A program made the position numbers and the translations under genes. Below are positions 27,309 through 36,584 of a DNA stretch of 64,000 bases, piece after piece (position 1 is the stretch's first letter; each line of letters starts with the position of its first letter). The notes below the pieces were generated by a model. That model was given only the letters and a program-made list of their open reading frames with translations. It had not been told where the DNA came from and searched no databases. The DNA lies in contig JBOEHK010000002.1 of assembly GCA_050633885.1 (NCBI GenBank), positions 806,001 to 870,000 of the forward strand. Reading direction: 5' to 3'. Source of the DNA: JAWSVE01 sp050633885. GTDB taxonomy: Bacteria > Pseudomonadota > Gammaproteobacteria > Pseudomonadales > Cellvibrionaceae.

Positions 27309-28577
27309 ATGATTGAGAGCAGCCTTTTAACTTTTGATAGAGAACATATATGGCATCCCTATACCTCAACAGAAAATCCGCTACCCACTTATGAAGTTAT
27401 CTCTGCAAAAAGATCAACGTTAACATTAAAAGATGGTACTGAATTAATTGATGGGATGTCATCGTGGTGGTGTGCCGTTCATGGGTATAATCATCCAGAT
27501 CTTAATAGAGCAATGACACATCAAATCAATAATATGTCACATGTCATGTTCGGCGGCATTACTCATCAACCGGCTGTTGATCTTGTCAAAAAATTATTAA
27601 ACATTACGCCCAGTGAATTACAGAAAGTTTTTTTAGCTGATTCAGGTTCCGTGTCAGTTGAAGTCGCTTTAAAAATGGCGATACAGTATTGGGTGGCTAA
27701 AGATAGAAAAGAAAAATGTAAAATAGCAACATTCCGTGGGGGATATCATGGCGACACCTTGGGTGCTATGTCAGTGTGTGATCCTGTCAATGGCATGCAT
27801 TCTCTGTTTTCTTCGCTATTGCCTACTCAGTTATTTCTTGATAAACCTGAAACCTCATTTGGTGAATGTGTTGAGAAAAGCGAACTAAACAAAATATATC
27901 AATTTTTTTGTGACAATCATCAGCAGATGGCAGCTTTTATTGTAGAACCTGTTGTGCAGGGTGCTGGAGGGATGTGGTTTTATTCAGTCGATTATTTACA
28001 GCATCTCAGAAAGTTATGTTTTGAGTTCAATGTCATATTCATTGTTGATGAAATAGCAACAGGTTTTGGTCGCACCGGTAAATTGTTGGCCTGTGAACAT
28101 GCCGACATTGTTCCCGATATCTTATGCTTAGGGAAAGCATTAACCGGTGGATATATGACATTAGCCGCGACAATCACGACTAATAAAGTGGCCAAAGGAA
28201 TTTGCGAAGAGGGTGGTGTGTTGATGCATGGGCCGACCTTCATGGGGAATCCGCTGGCGTGTGCAGTTGCAAGTGCCAGTATTGATTTATTATTTTCTTC
28301 TGGGTGGGAGCAAAAAGTTGCAGGCATTGCTTGCGTGTTAAAAGACGAGCTAGAGGTTTATCGCACGAGTCCATCTGTTAAAGATGTACGGGTACTTGGT
28401 GCTATTGGTGTCGTAGAGACTCATGATCCAATTGATGTCGCTAAAGCACAGCAAATATTTGTAGAGAATGGCGTCTGGATAAGGCCTTTCGGCCATTTGA
28501 TTTACATCATGCCGCCATTCATTATTGAAAAAGATCAATTGCAACGGCTCTGTCAATCGATAGCATTAGTACTCTAA
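27309..28577 (+). CDS. bioA: adenosylmethionine-8-amino-7-oxononanoate aminotransferase
   Basis: Class III PLP transaminase making 7,8-diaminononanoate. 422 residues. WHPYTSTENPLP near the N terminus and SSWWCAVHGYNHP form the substrate pocket; DEIATGFGRTG precedes the PLP lysine K276 in CLGKALTGGYMTL. The spacer from bioD is purine-rich and holds no clear terminator, so one transcript is likely. bioB, bioC and bioH are not in this window. Confidence 0.93.
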   Translation: MIESSLLTFDREHIWHPYTSTENPLPTYEVISAKRSTLTLKDGTELIDGMSSWWCAVHGYNHPDLNRAMTHQINNMSHVMFGGITHQPAVDLVKKLLNITPSELQKVFLADSGSVSVEVALKMAIQYWVAKDRKEKCKIATFRGGYHGDTLGAMSVCDPVNGMHSLFSSLLPTQLFLDKPETSFGECVEKSELNKIYQFFCDNHQQMAAFIVEPVVQGAGGMWFYSVDYLQHLRKLCFEFNVIFIVDEIATGFGRTGKLLACEHADIVPDILCLGKALTGGYMTLAATITTNKVAKGICEEGGVLMHGPTFMGNPLACAVASASIDLLFSSGWEQKVAGIACVLKDELEVYRTSPSVKDVRVLGAIGVVETHDPIDVAKAQQIFVENGVWIRPFGHLIYIMPPFIIEKDQLQRLCQSIALVL

Positions 28578-28800
28578 ATCACGGATAAACTTGTTGTTTG
28601 AGCGAAGCAGTATACGGATGGATAAGCTGGAATGGATATAATAAGTAACTTATGTAGAATGAGGCTTCTCAGCTAATGAGACTTCACAGATAACGAGAGC
28701 TAGTGTTAAATAGATAACCGTTAAAGAGATAAGAGACAGTTAAAAAATACAGTTTAAATGTTTGATTCAAGTACAGCCTTAAACTATAACGGACTGTTCC

Positions 28801-29676
28801 ATGAAGCATTGTAAATATTTATTTATTCCAACATTATCGTATTCTCAGATTGCGGTAATGGGTTTATTTTTATTGTCGGGATATATTTCAGCACAATCTA
28901 TTCCTCATGAAGGTACCGGCCTTCAACCTTCTACGCCACCGCCCCCTAATCCCATTTCATCGTTTCAAGCCGATACTCAAAATGTTCTTACCAGCGCGAA
29001 AGCAATTATCCAGGCCGCTATTGATAATTGGCGAGGTGTGAATTCTTCCTATTCTGAAATGACAATGATTATTCATCGCCCTGATTGGGAGCGTTCAATG
29101 AGCATGCACGGATGGACGAAAGGAGATAAGCATAGCCTTGTTCGTGTGGTTGCACCTAAAAAAGATGCCGGTAATGGTACGCTTTTAGTTGATAATGACA
29201 TGTGGACTTATTCACCTAAAATAAATCGCGTGATTAAAATGCCTTCCTCAATGATGGGACAAAGCTGGATGGGCTCTGACTTTTCTAACAAAGATGTTTC
29301 TCGTGCGGATGATATTCTTGTGTACTACGACCACGAATTAATAAAAACAGAAGTGAAAGATGGGCATACGGTTTACTCAGTCCAAGCAACACCAAAAGAA
29401 GATGCTGCCGTCGTATGGGGTAAAGAGGTGTTGCAAGTACGGGATGATTTTGTATTGCTTCAACATGATTTCTACGATCAAGATGACGTTCTATTTAAGG
29501 TGATGAAGACGCAAAAAATTGCAGTGATGGATGAAAGAGTTGTTGCGGTATCACAACGAATTGCAAAAATAGAAACGCCTGAAGAATGGACAGAAATACA
29601 TATTAACGACATCGATTTTGATGTTGATATTAATCCCCGAATGTTTACGCAATCATATCTAAGAAATCCTCGATAA
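28801..29676 (+). CDS. LolA-like outer-membrane lipoprotein-sorting protein
   Basis: 291 residues with an N-terminal signal peptide (about 1-31, ending ISAQS). The remainder fits the LolA-like fold of proteins that carry acyl chains through the periplasm: SEMTMIIHRPDWERSMSMHG, GNGTLLVDNDMWTYSPKINR and MMGQSWMGSDFSNKD. It opens a five-gene operon with two FtsX permeases, an ATPase and an outer-membrane barrel, so it is probably that system's periplasmic carrier. The cargo is unknown. It is not LolA of the essential Lol pathway. Confidence 0.8.
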   Translation: MKHCKYLFIPTLSYSQIAVMGLFLLSGYISAQSIPHEGTGLQPSTPPPPNPISSFQADTQNVLTSAKAIIQAAIDNWRGVNSSYSEMTMIIHRPDWERSMSMHGWTKGDKHSLVRVVAPKKDAGNGTLLVDNDMWTYSPKINRVIKMPSSMMGQSWMGSDFSNKDVSRADDILVYYDHELIKTEVKDGHTVYSVQATPKEDAAVVWGKEVLQVRDDFVLLQHDFYDQDDVLFKVMKTQKIAVMDERVVAVSQRIAKIETPEEWTEIHINDIDFDVDINPRMFTQSYLRNPR

Positions 29677-29716
29677 TAAAAGCGGGCAATGATTTGGCCT
29701 AAAGTCAGGAATAAAC

Positions 29717-30961
29717 ATGTTAGAACTTCGTTTGGCATGGAGAAATATTTGGCGGCATGCCCGCCGCACCTGGTTAACAATTGCGGCCATGGTGTTTTGC
29801 AATGTATTGCTAATCTTTTTAATCTCAATGCAATACGGTATGTATCAATTAATGATTGATAATACGTTGCGAGTATTCACTGGGCATCTTCAAATACAAG
29901 CAGCTGGATATAATGACGAGCCTGCTATCCGAGATTCAATTTCTACTATTGATTCCATTACATCACAAGTTAGAAATACATTTCCTAATACCCAAATACA
30001 TGTTGCCGCGCGAGGCATGGGTTTTGCTCTAGCGTCTAGCGAGCAACGGAGTTATGGAATACAGGTTGTCGGTGTGGAGCCGAATTTTGAAGCGGGCGTG
30101 TCAAGTTTACCTGGATTAATTACTGAGGGGCGATATCTATCAGAACATGACACTCAGTCGATTGTGATTGGTAGTGTTTTAGCAAGAAACCTGAGAATAA
30201 CACTCGGCCAAGAGCTGACCATTATCGGTTCAGGTAGCGATGGCTCATTTGCGGCTGATGTACTTACCATTGTTGGAATTTTTAAAAGTGGGATTCCGGA
30301 TGTTGATCGATCCATGGCTCAAATTCCCTTAAAGCGTTTTCAGGAAACGTTTTCTATGAGGGGCGGCGGTCATAGCATTGTTATCAAAGTGAATGATTTT
30401 GATTCGATAGAATCTATAAAAACGTCAGTCCATCATGTAATCAAGCCTGAAGTTTCTCAGGAAAACGATATTGTTGTACTGGATTGGATTGAATTGCAGC
30501 CCGGATTAAAACAGGCAATACAGTCAGATATGGCAAGTTCGTGGTTTATGTATGGCGTTTTAATTATTCTTGTTGCCTTCAGTGTTATGAATACACAGTT
30601 GATGTCGGTGTTAGAAAGAACAAAAGAATTTGGCATTATTATGGCGTTAGGTTTGAGGTCTCGCCGATTAATTCGATTGGTTTTATTAGAGACAAGTTTA
30701 ATGGCTGGCGTTGGTTTTTTACTGGGTATCGCTGTTGGCGGAATCATTACCTATGTCATCGGGCAAGTCGGTTTTACCTATCCAGGGATGGAAGAAATGT
30801 CCGCTAAATTTAATTTGCCTAGCCGCATGTATCCAACGGTTTCATTTTTTTCCGCTATCATTGGCCCTAGTATTATATTTATTTCGAGTATTCTTGCCGC
30901 CTGTTATCCCGCTATCCGATTATATTTCTTACGCCCCATTACAGCGATGAGGGCAGCTTGA
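29717..30961 (+). CDS. ABC transporter permease, FtsX/MacB type (first)
   Basis: 414 residues with the LolC/LolE/MacB topology. One membrane helix at about 18-42 is followed by a large periplasmic domain (about 50-275), then three C-terminal helices (FtsX domain from LIILVAFSVMNTQLMSVLER). Such permeases drive substrates out of the membrane or periplasm rather than across the inner membrane. The stop overlaps the next permease start in TGATG, so the pair is coupled and likely forms a heterodimer. Confidence 0.85.
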   Translation: MLELRLAWRNIWRHARRTWLTIAAMVFCNVLLIFLISMQYGMYQLMIDNTLRVFTGHLQIQAAGYNDEPAIRDSISTIDSITSQVRNTFPNTQIHVAARGMGFALASSEQRSYGIQVVGVEPNFEAGVSSLPGLITEGRYLSEHDTQSIVIGSVLARNLRITLGQELTIIGSGSDGSFAADVLTIVGIFKSGIPDVDRSMAQIPLKRFQETFSMRGGGHSIVIKVNDFDSIESIKTSVHHVIKPEVSQENDIVVLDWIELQPGLKQAIQSDMASSWFMYGVLIILVAFSVMNTQLMSVLERTKEFGIIMALGLRSRRLIRLVLLETSLMAGVGFLLGIAVGGIITYVIGQVGFTYPGMEEMSAKFNLPSRMYPTVSFFSAIIGPSIIFISSILAACYPAIRLYFLRPITAMRAA

Positions 30962-32292
30962 TGACAACAAAAAATACAACGACACCTATCACCGAGACAA
31001 ATACCAGCCAGACAAATACTGGCCAGACAAAAAATACCGCGACATTAGATGATGCGAAGCCTTCTTTTTTTTCTTCCTGGCGTATTATTGCAATATTAGC
31101 CTGGCGCTACCTCTGGCGAAATCATCGTCGCACCATCATCATGTTGTGCGCCATTGCCATCGGTGTTTGGGCTATGATTTTTATGGTGGCATTAATGCGT
31201 GGAATGGTCGATGACATGATTCAAAACAGCATTAAAACATTTGTGGGTCATGTTCAAATACATCATCCTGAATATCGCGATGATCCTAGTGTTGTAAATC
31301 GTATGGCCGCGCCGTCAGTCGCGCTTAAAAAAGTCTTTGCTGAGGAAAACCTTCATTGGTCGACTCGTGTCCGTGTTCCTGCCGTTGTCTCGAGTGAACG
31401 AGAGTCTCTTGGGGTGATGCTAATGGGAGTATCAGCAGAAAGAGAATCCATACTATCCCATGTCGCCGATTGGATCAACGAAGGGCGCTGGCTTGATTCT
31501 GATAATGATCGCGGTATCGTTATTGGAGAAAAATTGGCAAAACGTTTAGATACTCGACTAGGCAAACGTATCGTTATAATGAGTCAAGATCCTGATAATA
31601 ATATTGCTGATCGTGGATTTAAAATTGTCGGGATTTACAAGGCAGAGCTTTCTTCGATTGAAGAGCAGTTTGTGTTTGTTGGAATAACAACATTGCAAAC
31701 ATTATTAAATATTGGAGACAGTATTTCTGAAATTGAGGTTCAAGGAAGCAGTTTTCGAAATGTGGATGGCTTTTATAAAAAAATTAAATCAATTGAAAAT
31801 ACAAATTCCGTAGCGACCTGGTACGATTTGAATTCTTATCTTGGGACAATGCTCAGTGTCATGGATGGTTTTGTTTTTATTTGGATAGTAGTCATTTTTT
31901 TAGCGTTATCATTTGGCCTTATGAATACCTTAGTTATGGCTGTTTTTGAGCGAGTAAGAGAGATTGGTTTAATTCTCGCATTGGGTATGCGTCCGTCGGG
32001 AATTTTAAAACAGGTTCTTCTAGAAACATTGTTCTTGTTATTGATAGGGCTTTTATTTGGCAATATTTTAGTATTGCTGAGTATCTACCCTATCAGAGAA
32101 GGATTTGATGTTTCTCATTTAGCGGAAGGAATGGAGATGATGGGTGCGGGAACGACAATAAGACCTGCGTTGTATTTAAACGATGTTCTCTTAGCCAATG
32201 GTATTGTGGTTGTCTTGGGGTTATTAAGTGGTGTGTTACCCGCATTGCGTGCCAGTCGTTATAATCCAGTCACTGCGTTAAACAAAGTGTAG
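30961..32292 (+). CDS. ABC transporter permease, FtsX/MacB type (second)
   Basis: 443 residues with the same topology as the preceding permease. It has an extra cytoplasmic N terminus of about 35 Thr/Asn/Gln-rich residues, encoded by a partly duplicated stretch (SQTNTGQTKNT). The first membrane helix follows RYLWRNHRRT; the FtsX domain lies near IWIVVIFLALSFGLMNTLVM. I start at the ATG at 30961; the frame also offers a TTG three bases earlier. Similarity to its partner suggests gene duplication and a LolCE-like heterodimer. Confidence 0.85.
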   Translation: MTTKNTTTPITETNTSQTNTGQTKNTATLDDAKPSFFSSWRIIAILAWRYLWRNHRRTIIMLCAIAIGVWAMIFMVALMRGMVDDMIQNSIKTFVGHVQIHHPEYRDDPSVVNRMAAPSVALKKVFAEENLHWSTRVRVPAVVSSERESLGVMLMGVSAERESILSHVADWINEGRWLDSDNDRGIVIGEKLAKRLDTRLGKRIVIMSQDPDNNIADRGFKIVGIYKAELSSIEEQFVFVGITTLQTLLNIGDSISEIEVQGSSFRNVDGFYKKIKSIENTNSVATWYDLNSYLGTMLSVMDGFVFIWIVVIFLALSFGLMNTLVMAVFERVREIGLILALGMRPSGILKQVLLETLFLLLIGLLFGNILVLLSIYPIREGFDVSHLAEGMEMMGAGTTIRPALYLNDVLLANGIVVVLGLLSGVLPALRASRYNPVTALNKV

Positions 32293-32339
32293 AGTATTTA
32301 TTTTTTATTAATATTAAAAATGTTTAAAAAAGGTCACAC

Positions 32340-33032
32340 ATGAACGCCGTCGATTGTGAAAATTTGTGCAAAACTTTTCAGCAAGGTGATTCTATTATTA
32401 CCGGTTTAGATCATGTTACCGTATCCATCATGGAAGGAGATTTTGTTTGCTTGTCGGGCCCGTCTGGGTCTGGAAAGACAACATTGCTCAATGCCATCGG
32501 TGGATTAGATACGCCGGATAGCGGGTCAATAGTGATTGCAGGACGCCGCATTGATCAGTTAGGAAAAGCTGCGCTTTCTGATATGCGGTTAAATAATATT
32601 GGTTTTGTGTTTCAGGCCTATAATTTAATTCCTGTCTTGTCAGCTCGCGAAAATGTTGAATTTGTAATGCAGGTCCAAGGAATGACAGGCGTTGAGCGAA
32701 GAGAAAAATCAGATGCTATTTTAAAAGAAGTGGGGTTGGAGGGAATGGAAAATCGTCGCCCTCATCAATTGTCAGGAGGACAGCAACAACGTGTTGCAGT
32801 AGCGCGCGCGATTGTATCAAAACCGGCATTAGTCTTAGCCGATGAACCGACAGCCAACTTAGACTCGGTCAGTATGGAAAAACTTATGGACTTGTTTGTC
32901 GAATTAAATGAAAAACACACGATTACTTTTGTGATTGCCACCCATGATCAACGGGTGATGGCTTATGCAAAACGTCAAATTCATATGCAAGACGGAAAAA
33001 TTGTCAGTGATGAGGCGAGAGGGTCGAAATAG
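32340..33032 (+). CDS. ABC transporter ATP-binding protein (LolD/MacB type)
   Basis: 230 residues, the usual LolD size. Walker A is GPSGSGKTT near 39-47, the Q-loop is FVFQAYNLIPVLSA, the signature is LSGGQQQRVAVARA, Walker B is LVLADEPTANLD, and the switch His is in ATHDQR. QAYNLIPVLSARENVEF is typical of the LolD/MacB/FtsE group that couples to FtsX permeases. It energises the two permeases upstream; the barrel gene starts two bases after its stop. Confidence 0.92.
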   Translation: MNAVDCENLCKTFQQGDSIITGLDHVTVSIMEGDFVCLSGPSGSGKTTLLNAIGGLDTPDSGSIVIAGRRIDQLGKAALSDMRLNNIGFVFQAYNLIPVLSARENVEFVMQVQGMTGVERREKSDAILKEVGLEGMENRRPHQLSGGQQQRVAVARAIVSKPALVLADEPTANLDSVSMEKLMDLFVELNEKHTITFVIATHDQRVMAYAKRQIHMQDGKIVSDEARGSK

Positions 33033-33034
33033 GC

Positions 33035-34390
33035 ATGTTACGCATTGCTCCTCTATGTTTACTCGCGGTTGTTTTTATTGGTAATCAGTCTACGGCTGAT
33101 ATTGTTGATGATTATTCTTGGTCTGCTCATGCGAAATATCAAACGCAATTTAATCATTATCCGGAAAATAGTTTTTATCGTCAATTGATAGAAGACACTG
33201 CGTTTGATCAGTTAATTGATACGCGCTGGAAGCTAAGCGCAAAAAAAAACAGTGTTGATTTTCAAATAGATTATCAACTACAAGCCGTTGATGGCGATCG
33301 AGTCGACTTTAATCAAAATTCAGCGTCACTGTTCAGCTCAAATTCTGGTTCTAATACACATTCTGTTTTTTCTTCTCTTTCGTATCCTACTGATAAAAAC
33401 CGCGCATTAAATTTAATGCATGTGATCAGTAGTGATGAGGATACGGTTGTATTACACCGTTTAGATCGACTCAGTGTCGGTTATACAAATAATAAAGTTG
33501 CTGTGCGGGTTGGTCGACAAGTAGTGAGTTGGGGAAACGGTTTAATATACAATCCGCTCGATTTTTTTAACCCATTCGATCCCACGTCAATTGATAAAGA
33601 ATATAAGACTGGCGATGACATGCTTTATGGTCAATATCTTTTTGATTCCGGTAGCGATTTACAGGCAGTGTGGGTTGTTCGCCGCCAACCTGAATTGAGT
33701 GCTGGTGAACGTCGAGGAGATATTGATTCGTCTCAACAAAGCCTCGCCATTAAATATCAAACAATTATTGATGATACCGATGTGAGTTTGGTTTTATCCC
33801 AGCATTACGAAGACGCTATTATGGGTGTCGGAGCTGTAAGAAGTATTGGTGGAGCACTTTGGCGTAGTGATTTAATGCTCTCTCACACTGATATTCAGAA
33901 GACGATTTCTTTTGTCACTAATCTTTCTTATTCATGGGTTTGGAGGAAAACCAACTTTAATGGTGTAATTGAATATTTTTATAATGGATTTGGTGTCAAA
34001 AAAAATAAAATATCAGTGAGTGATATTACACCGAATCATTTAAAAGACACGACTATTGATTTACTTAACAGGCTTCAACGCGGTGAACTGTACGGCATTG
34101 GCAAGCATTACTTGGCCGCCTCAGCCACTGTTGAGTTATCACCGCTTGTGATAGTTACTCCCGTTATATTGTTTAATGTAGTTGATCATTCGGCGTTGTT
34201 ACAGCTAACAGGTCATTATGACATCGCTCAAAACTGGCAATTAGTCGGTTCGATTAATTTTCCTCTAGGGCCAAAAGATACGGAATTTGGCGGTATGAGT
34301 ACAGATATAGGCTTACTGAGTAGTGAGCTAGCCAATACAACACTCGCTACTGATGCGAGCCTGTTTTTACAATTAGCCTTTTATTTCTAA
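33035..34390 (+). CDS. outer-membrane beta-barrel protein (DUF1302-like)
   Basis: 451 residues. A signal peptide at about 1-22 (CLLAVVFIGNQSTA) is followed by alternating strands. VGRQVVSWGNGLIYNPLDFF resembles the DUF1302/alginate-porin-like barrels found with lipid exporters. The protein ends LFLQLAFYF, with a C-terminal aromatic residue as used by the BAM machinery. As the last gene of the operon it is probably the outer-membrane partner of the ABC system and LolA-like carrier. Family assignment is by pattern only. Confidence 0.7.
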   Translation: MLRIAPLCLLAVVFIGNQSTADIVDDYSWSAHAKYQTQFNHYPENSFYRQLIEDTAFDQLIDTRWKLSAKKNSVDFQIDYQLQAVDGDRVDFNQNSASLFSSNSGSNTHSVFSSLSYPTDKNRALNLMHVISSDEDTVVLHRLDRLSVGYTNNKVAVRVGRQVVSWGNGLIYNPLDFFNPFDPTSIDKEYKTGDDMLYGQYLFDSGSDLQAVWVVRRQPELSAGERRGDIDSSQQSLAIKYQTIIDDTDVSLVLSQHYEDAIMGVGAVRSIGGALWRSDLMLSHTDIQKTISFVTNLSYSWVWRKTNFNGVIEYFYNGFGVKKNKISVSDITPNHLKDTTIDLLNRLQRGELYGIGKHYLAASATVELSPLVIVTPVILFNVVDHSALLQLTGHYDIAQNWQLVGSINFPLGPKDTEFGGMSTDIGLLSSELANTTLATDASLFLQLAFYF

Positions 34391-34458
34391 ACCACGCTAA
34401 GATGAATGCGTTTCTTCCAAACGTTTTCATCTGTATTTAATCATTAATAGAGATTTTT

Positions 34459-35187
34459 ATGAGCAGTTTTCACATGACACAAAAAGAAAATAACGTAGAC
34501 GGAGTTTTATCTAACGACCCAGATATGAGTTTAATCGATGCTATTTATAGTCGTCGCTCAGTGAGAGGGTTTTTAGACAAGAAAATTCCGGAGGGTGACC
34601 TCCAACGTATTTTTGAAATTTCTCAACAAGCGCCATCCAATTGTAATGTTCAGCCCTGGAAAGTGTATGTTGCGACGGGAGCATTACGGGATAAAATCAG
34701 TCAAAAAATGGTAGAAAATACTAAAGCTCAAATTCCTCCGGAGCAAGACTATGAATACCGTGGCGATTTCGAAGGTGATTATCGTCGCCGACAAATTGAT
34801 TGTGCAGTGAAGCTGTATAACAACATGGGGATCGCACGAGATGATAAACCGGGGCGAATGGCTGCATTATTAAGAAATTTTGAATTCTTCGATGCGCCCT
34901 ACATGGCATTTATTGGTATGGATCCAAAGTTTGGGGCAACTGTCGCATTAGATATCGGCATGTATGCGCAAACATTCATGCTGACGTTGGTGTCTTTTGG
35001 ATTACACAGTTGTGCGATGGGTTCTATGAGAAATTATCCCGCGATGATCCGCGAAGAATTTGGAATTACCGATGATACAAAAATATTATTCGGTATTGCA
35101 TTTGGTTATGAAGACACTTCTGTCCCCGCGAATGCAACAATAATCGATCGTGATCCTGTCGCATCGAATGTGGTAATAAAACGTTAA
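34459..35187 (+). CDS. nitroreductase family protein
   Basis: 242 residues, FMN-dependent. SRRSVRGFLDKKIPEGDLQRI (first 18 residues of this motif suffice) and QQAPSNCNVQPWKVYV form the flavin-binding start; a later GLHSCAMGSMRNYP and the C-terminal FGIAFGYEDTS complete the fold. It reduces nitro-aromatics or quinones with NAD(P)H; the physiological substrate is unknown. It stands alone after the export operon. Confidence 0.88.
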   Translation: MSSFHMTQKENNVDGVLSNDPDMSLIDAIYSRRSVRGFLDKKIPEGDLQRIFEISQQAPSNCNVQPWKVYVATGALRDKISQKMVENTKAQIPPEQDYEYRGDFEGDYRRRQIDCAVKLYNNMGIARDDKPGRMAALLRNFEFFDAPYMAFIGMDPKFGATVALDIGMYAQTFMLTLVSFGLHSCAMGSMRNYPAMIREEFGITDDTKILFGIAFGYEDTSVPANATIIDRDPVASNVVIKR

Positions 35188-35195
35188 ATCTTTAA

Positions 35196-35969
35196 TTAGT
35201 ACTTCTCTTTGACATAGCGTCTATTTTTCATTGACGCTTTATCATCGTAAGCGTTGTCTTCGTTTCTCTCTGGCAAAGTGACATGTGTTGATTTTGTTTT
35301 TTCGTACGGAATTTCATTTAATAAATGCGTGATGCAGTTTAAGCGACCTGCCCGGGTGTCGTCGGTGGAAACAATATGCCAAGGGCTTTCTTTTGTGTCT
35401 GTAGCTTCCAGCATACGATCCCTCGCGCGAGAATAATCATACCATCGGTGTCGAGCTTCTAAATCCATTGGGCTAAGCTTCCATTGCTTGATGGGGTCGT
35501 CTATGCGGGATTGAAAGCGCTTTTCTTGTTCTTTGTTGCTGACTTCTAGCCAATATTTTTTTAAATAAATACCTTCTCTAGCGACTTCTTTTTCAAAGTC
35601 TGGTGTTATTTCTAAGAAGCGTTCAGTTTGTTCGGGTGTACAAAAACCCATGACAGGTTCAACCCCTGCACGGTTGTACCAACTTCGATCGAAAACAACG
35701 ATTTCACCTGCCGCTGGAAAGTGTTGAATGTATCGTTGCATGTACATTTGAGTTTTCTCACGATCGCTTGGAGCGGGCAGTGCCACAACACGAAAGACTC
35801 GGTGACTGACACGCTGAGTGATGGCTTTGATTATTCCCCCTTTTCCAGCAGCATCTCGCCCCTCAAAAACAATAATAATTCGTTGACCTGTTTTTTTTAC
35901 CCATTGTTGCATTTCAACCAGTTCTTCTTGCAATTTACGCAATTCTTCTTGGTATTTAGATTTTTTCAT
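35196..35969 (-). CDS. ppk2: polyphosphate kinase 2
   Basis: 257 residues, a one-domain class I-like PPK2. Walker A is GRDAAGKGG at 37-45 and Walker B is FDRSWYNRAG at 93-102; the lid module contains KYWLEVSNKEQEKRFQ. It uses polyphosphate to phosphorylate nucleoside diphosphates (GDP or ADP), helping NTP supply under stress. It converges with the nitroreductase gene, with only eight bases between stops. Confidence 0.92.
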   Translation of the reverse strand: MKKSKYQEELRKLQEELVEMQQWVKKTGQRIIIVFEGRDAAGKGGIIKAITQRVSHRVFRVVALPAPSDREKTQMYMQRYIQHFPAAGEIVVFDRSWYNRAGVEPVMGFCTPEQTERFLEITPDFEKEVAREGIYLKKYWLEVSNKEQEKRFQSRIDDPIKQWKLSPMDLEARHRWYDYSRARDRMLEATDTKESPWHIVSTDDTRAGRLNCITHLLNEIPYEKTKSTHVTLPERNEDNAYDDKASMKNRRYVKEKY

Positions 35970-36125
35970 TATTGGGTTCCCAAAACATTGTCAAAATAAG
36001 GTTGGATTTATTGTTCTGTAAGTTTATTCTGTGTGCAGTTTACAAGAAATAAAGTTGATCGAAAATACATAGCTGTAGTAAAAACCAGAAACTAAAAGTA
36101 AAGACTAAAATTGAAGAAATAGGCG

Positions 36126-36162
36126 ATAGGAAGAGAAGGGTAATAGCATAGGAAGAGATGGG
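36126..36162 (+). repeat. duplicated ribosome-site-like repeat
   Basis: ATAGGAAGAGAAGGG (36126-36140) and ATAGGAAGAGATGGG (36148-36162), 14 of 15 bases equal, 22 bp apart. The second copy contains the first possible start codon of the NTF2-like gene. Confidence 0.6.
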
Positions 36163-36553
36163 CGATATGATTAAAGGCACAATAAATAGCTGGCATAAAA
36201 TAGTCAGCACTAAAAATACAGCGGAATTAAACGATTTAGTCGGCGATTCAGCTGTGTTCTATTCCCCTGTTGTTTATACACCTCAAAAAGGGAAAAAAAT
36301 GACAGTCCAGTATTTGTCAGCCGCTTTACATGTATTTGGCAATGAAACATTTCATTATGTACGGGAGGTTCTCGATCGTGATAATGCGGTCTTAGAGTTT
36401 GAAGTAGACATTGAAGGCATTGCAGTGAATGGTGTTGATATTATCAAGTGTGATGATGCCGGTAAAATTGTCGAATTTAAAGTGATGATACGCCCTCTAA
36501 AAGGGGTCAATATTATTCATCAGAAAATGATGGAAATGTTAGCTGCCAGTTAA
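36158..36553 (+). CDS. NTF2-like/SnoaL-like domain protein
   Basis: 131 residues with the cone-shaped NTF2 fold pattern: SWHKIVSTKNTAELNDLVGD, FYSPVVYTPQKG, EVDIEGIAVNGVDIIKCDDA and GKIVEFKVMIRPLKG. Members may be small isomerases or ligand-binding proteins; nothing here fixes a substrate. An ATG three codons further in is an equally good start. It is followed 31 bp later by the PNPOx-like gene. Confidence 0.8.
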   Translation: MGDMIKGTINSWHKIVSTKNTAELNDLVGDSAVFYSPVVYTPQKGKKMTVQYLSAALHVFGNETFHYVREVLDRDNAVLEFEVDIEGIAVNGVDIIKCDDAGKIVEFKVMIRPLKGVNIIHQKMMEMLAAS

Positions 36554-36584
36554 TGAATAAGAACGCTTATTGAGGAAATTGTCG

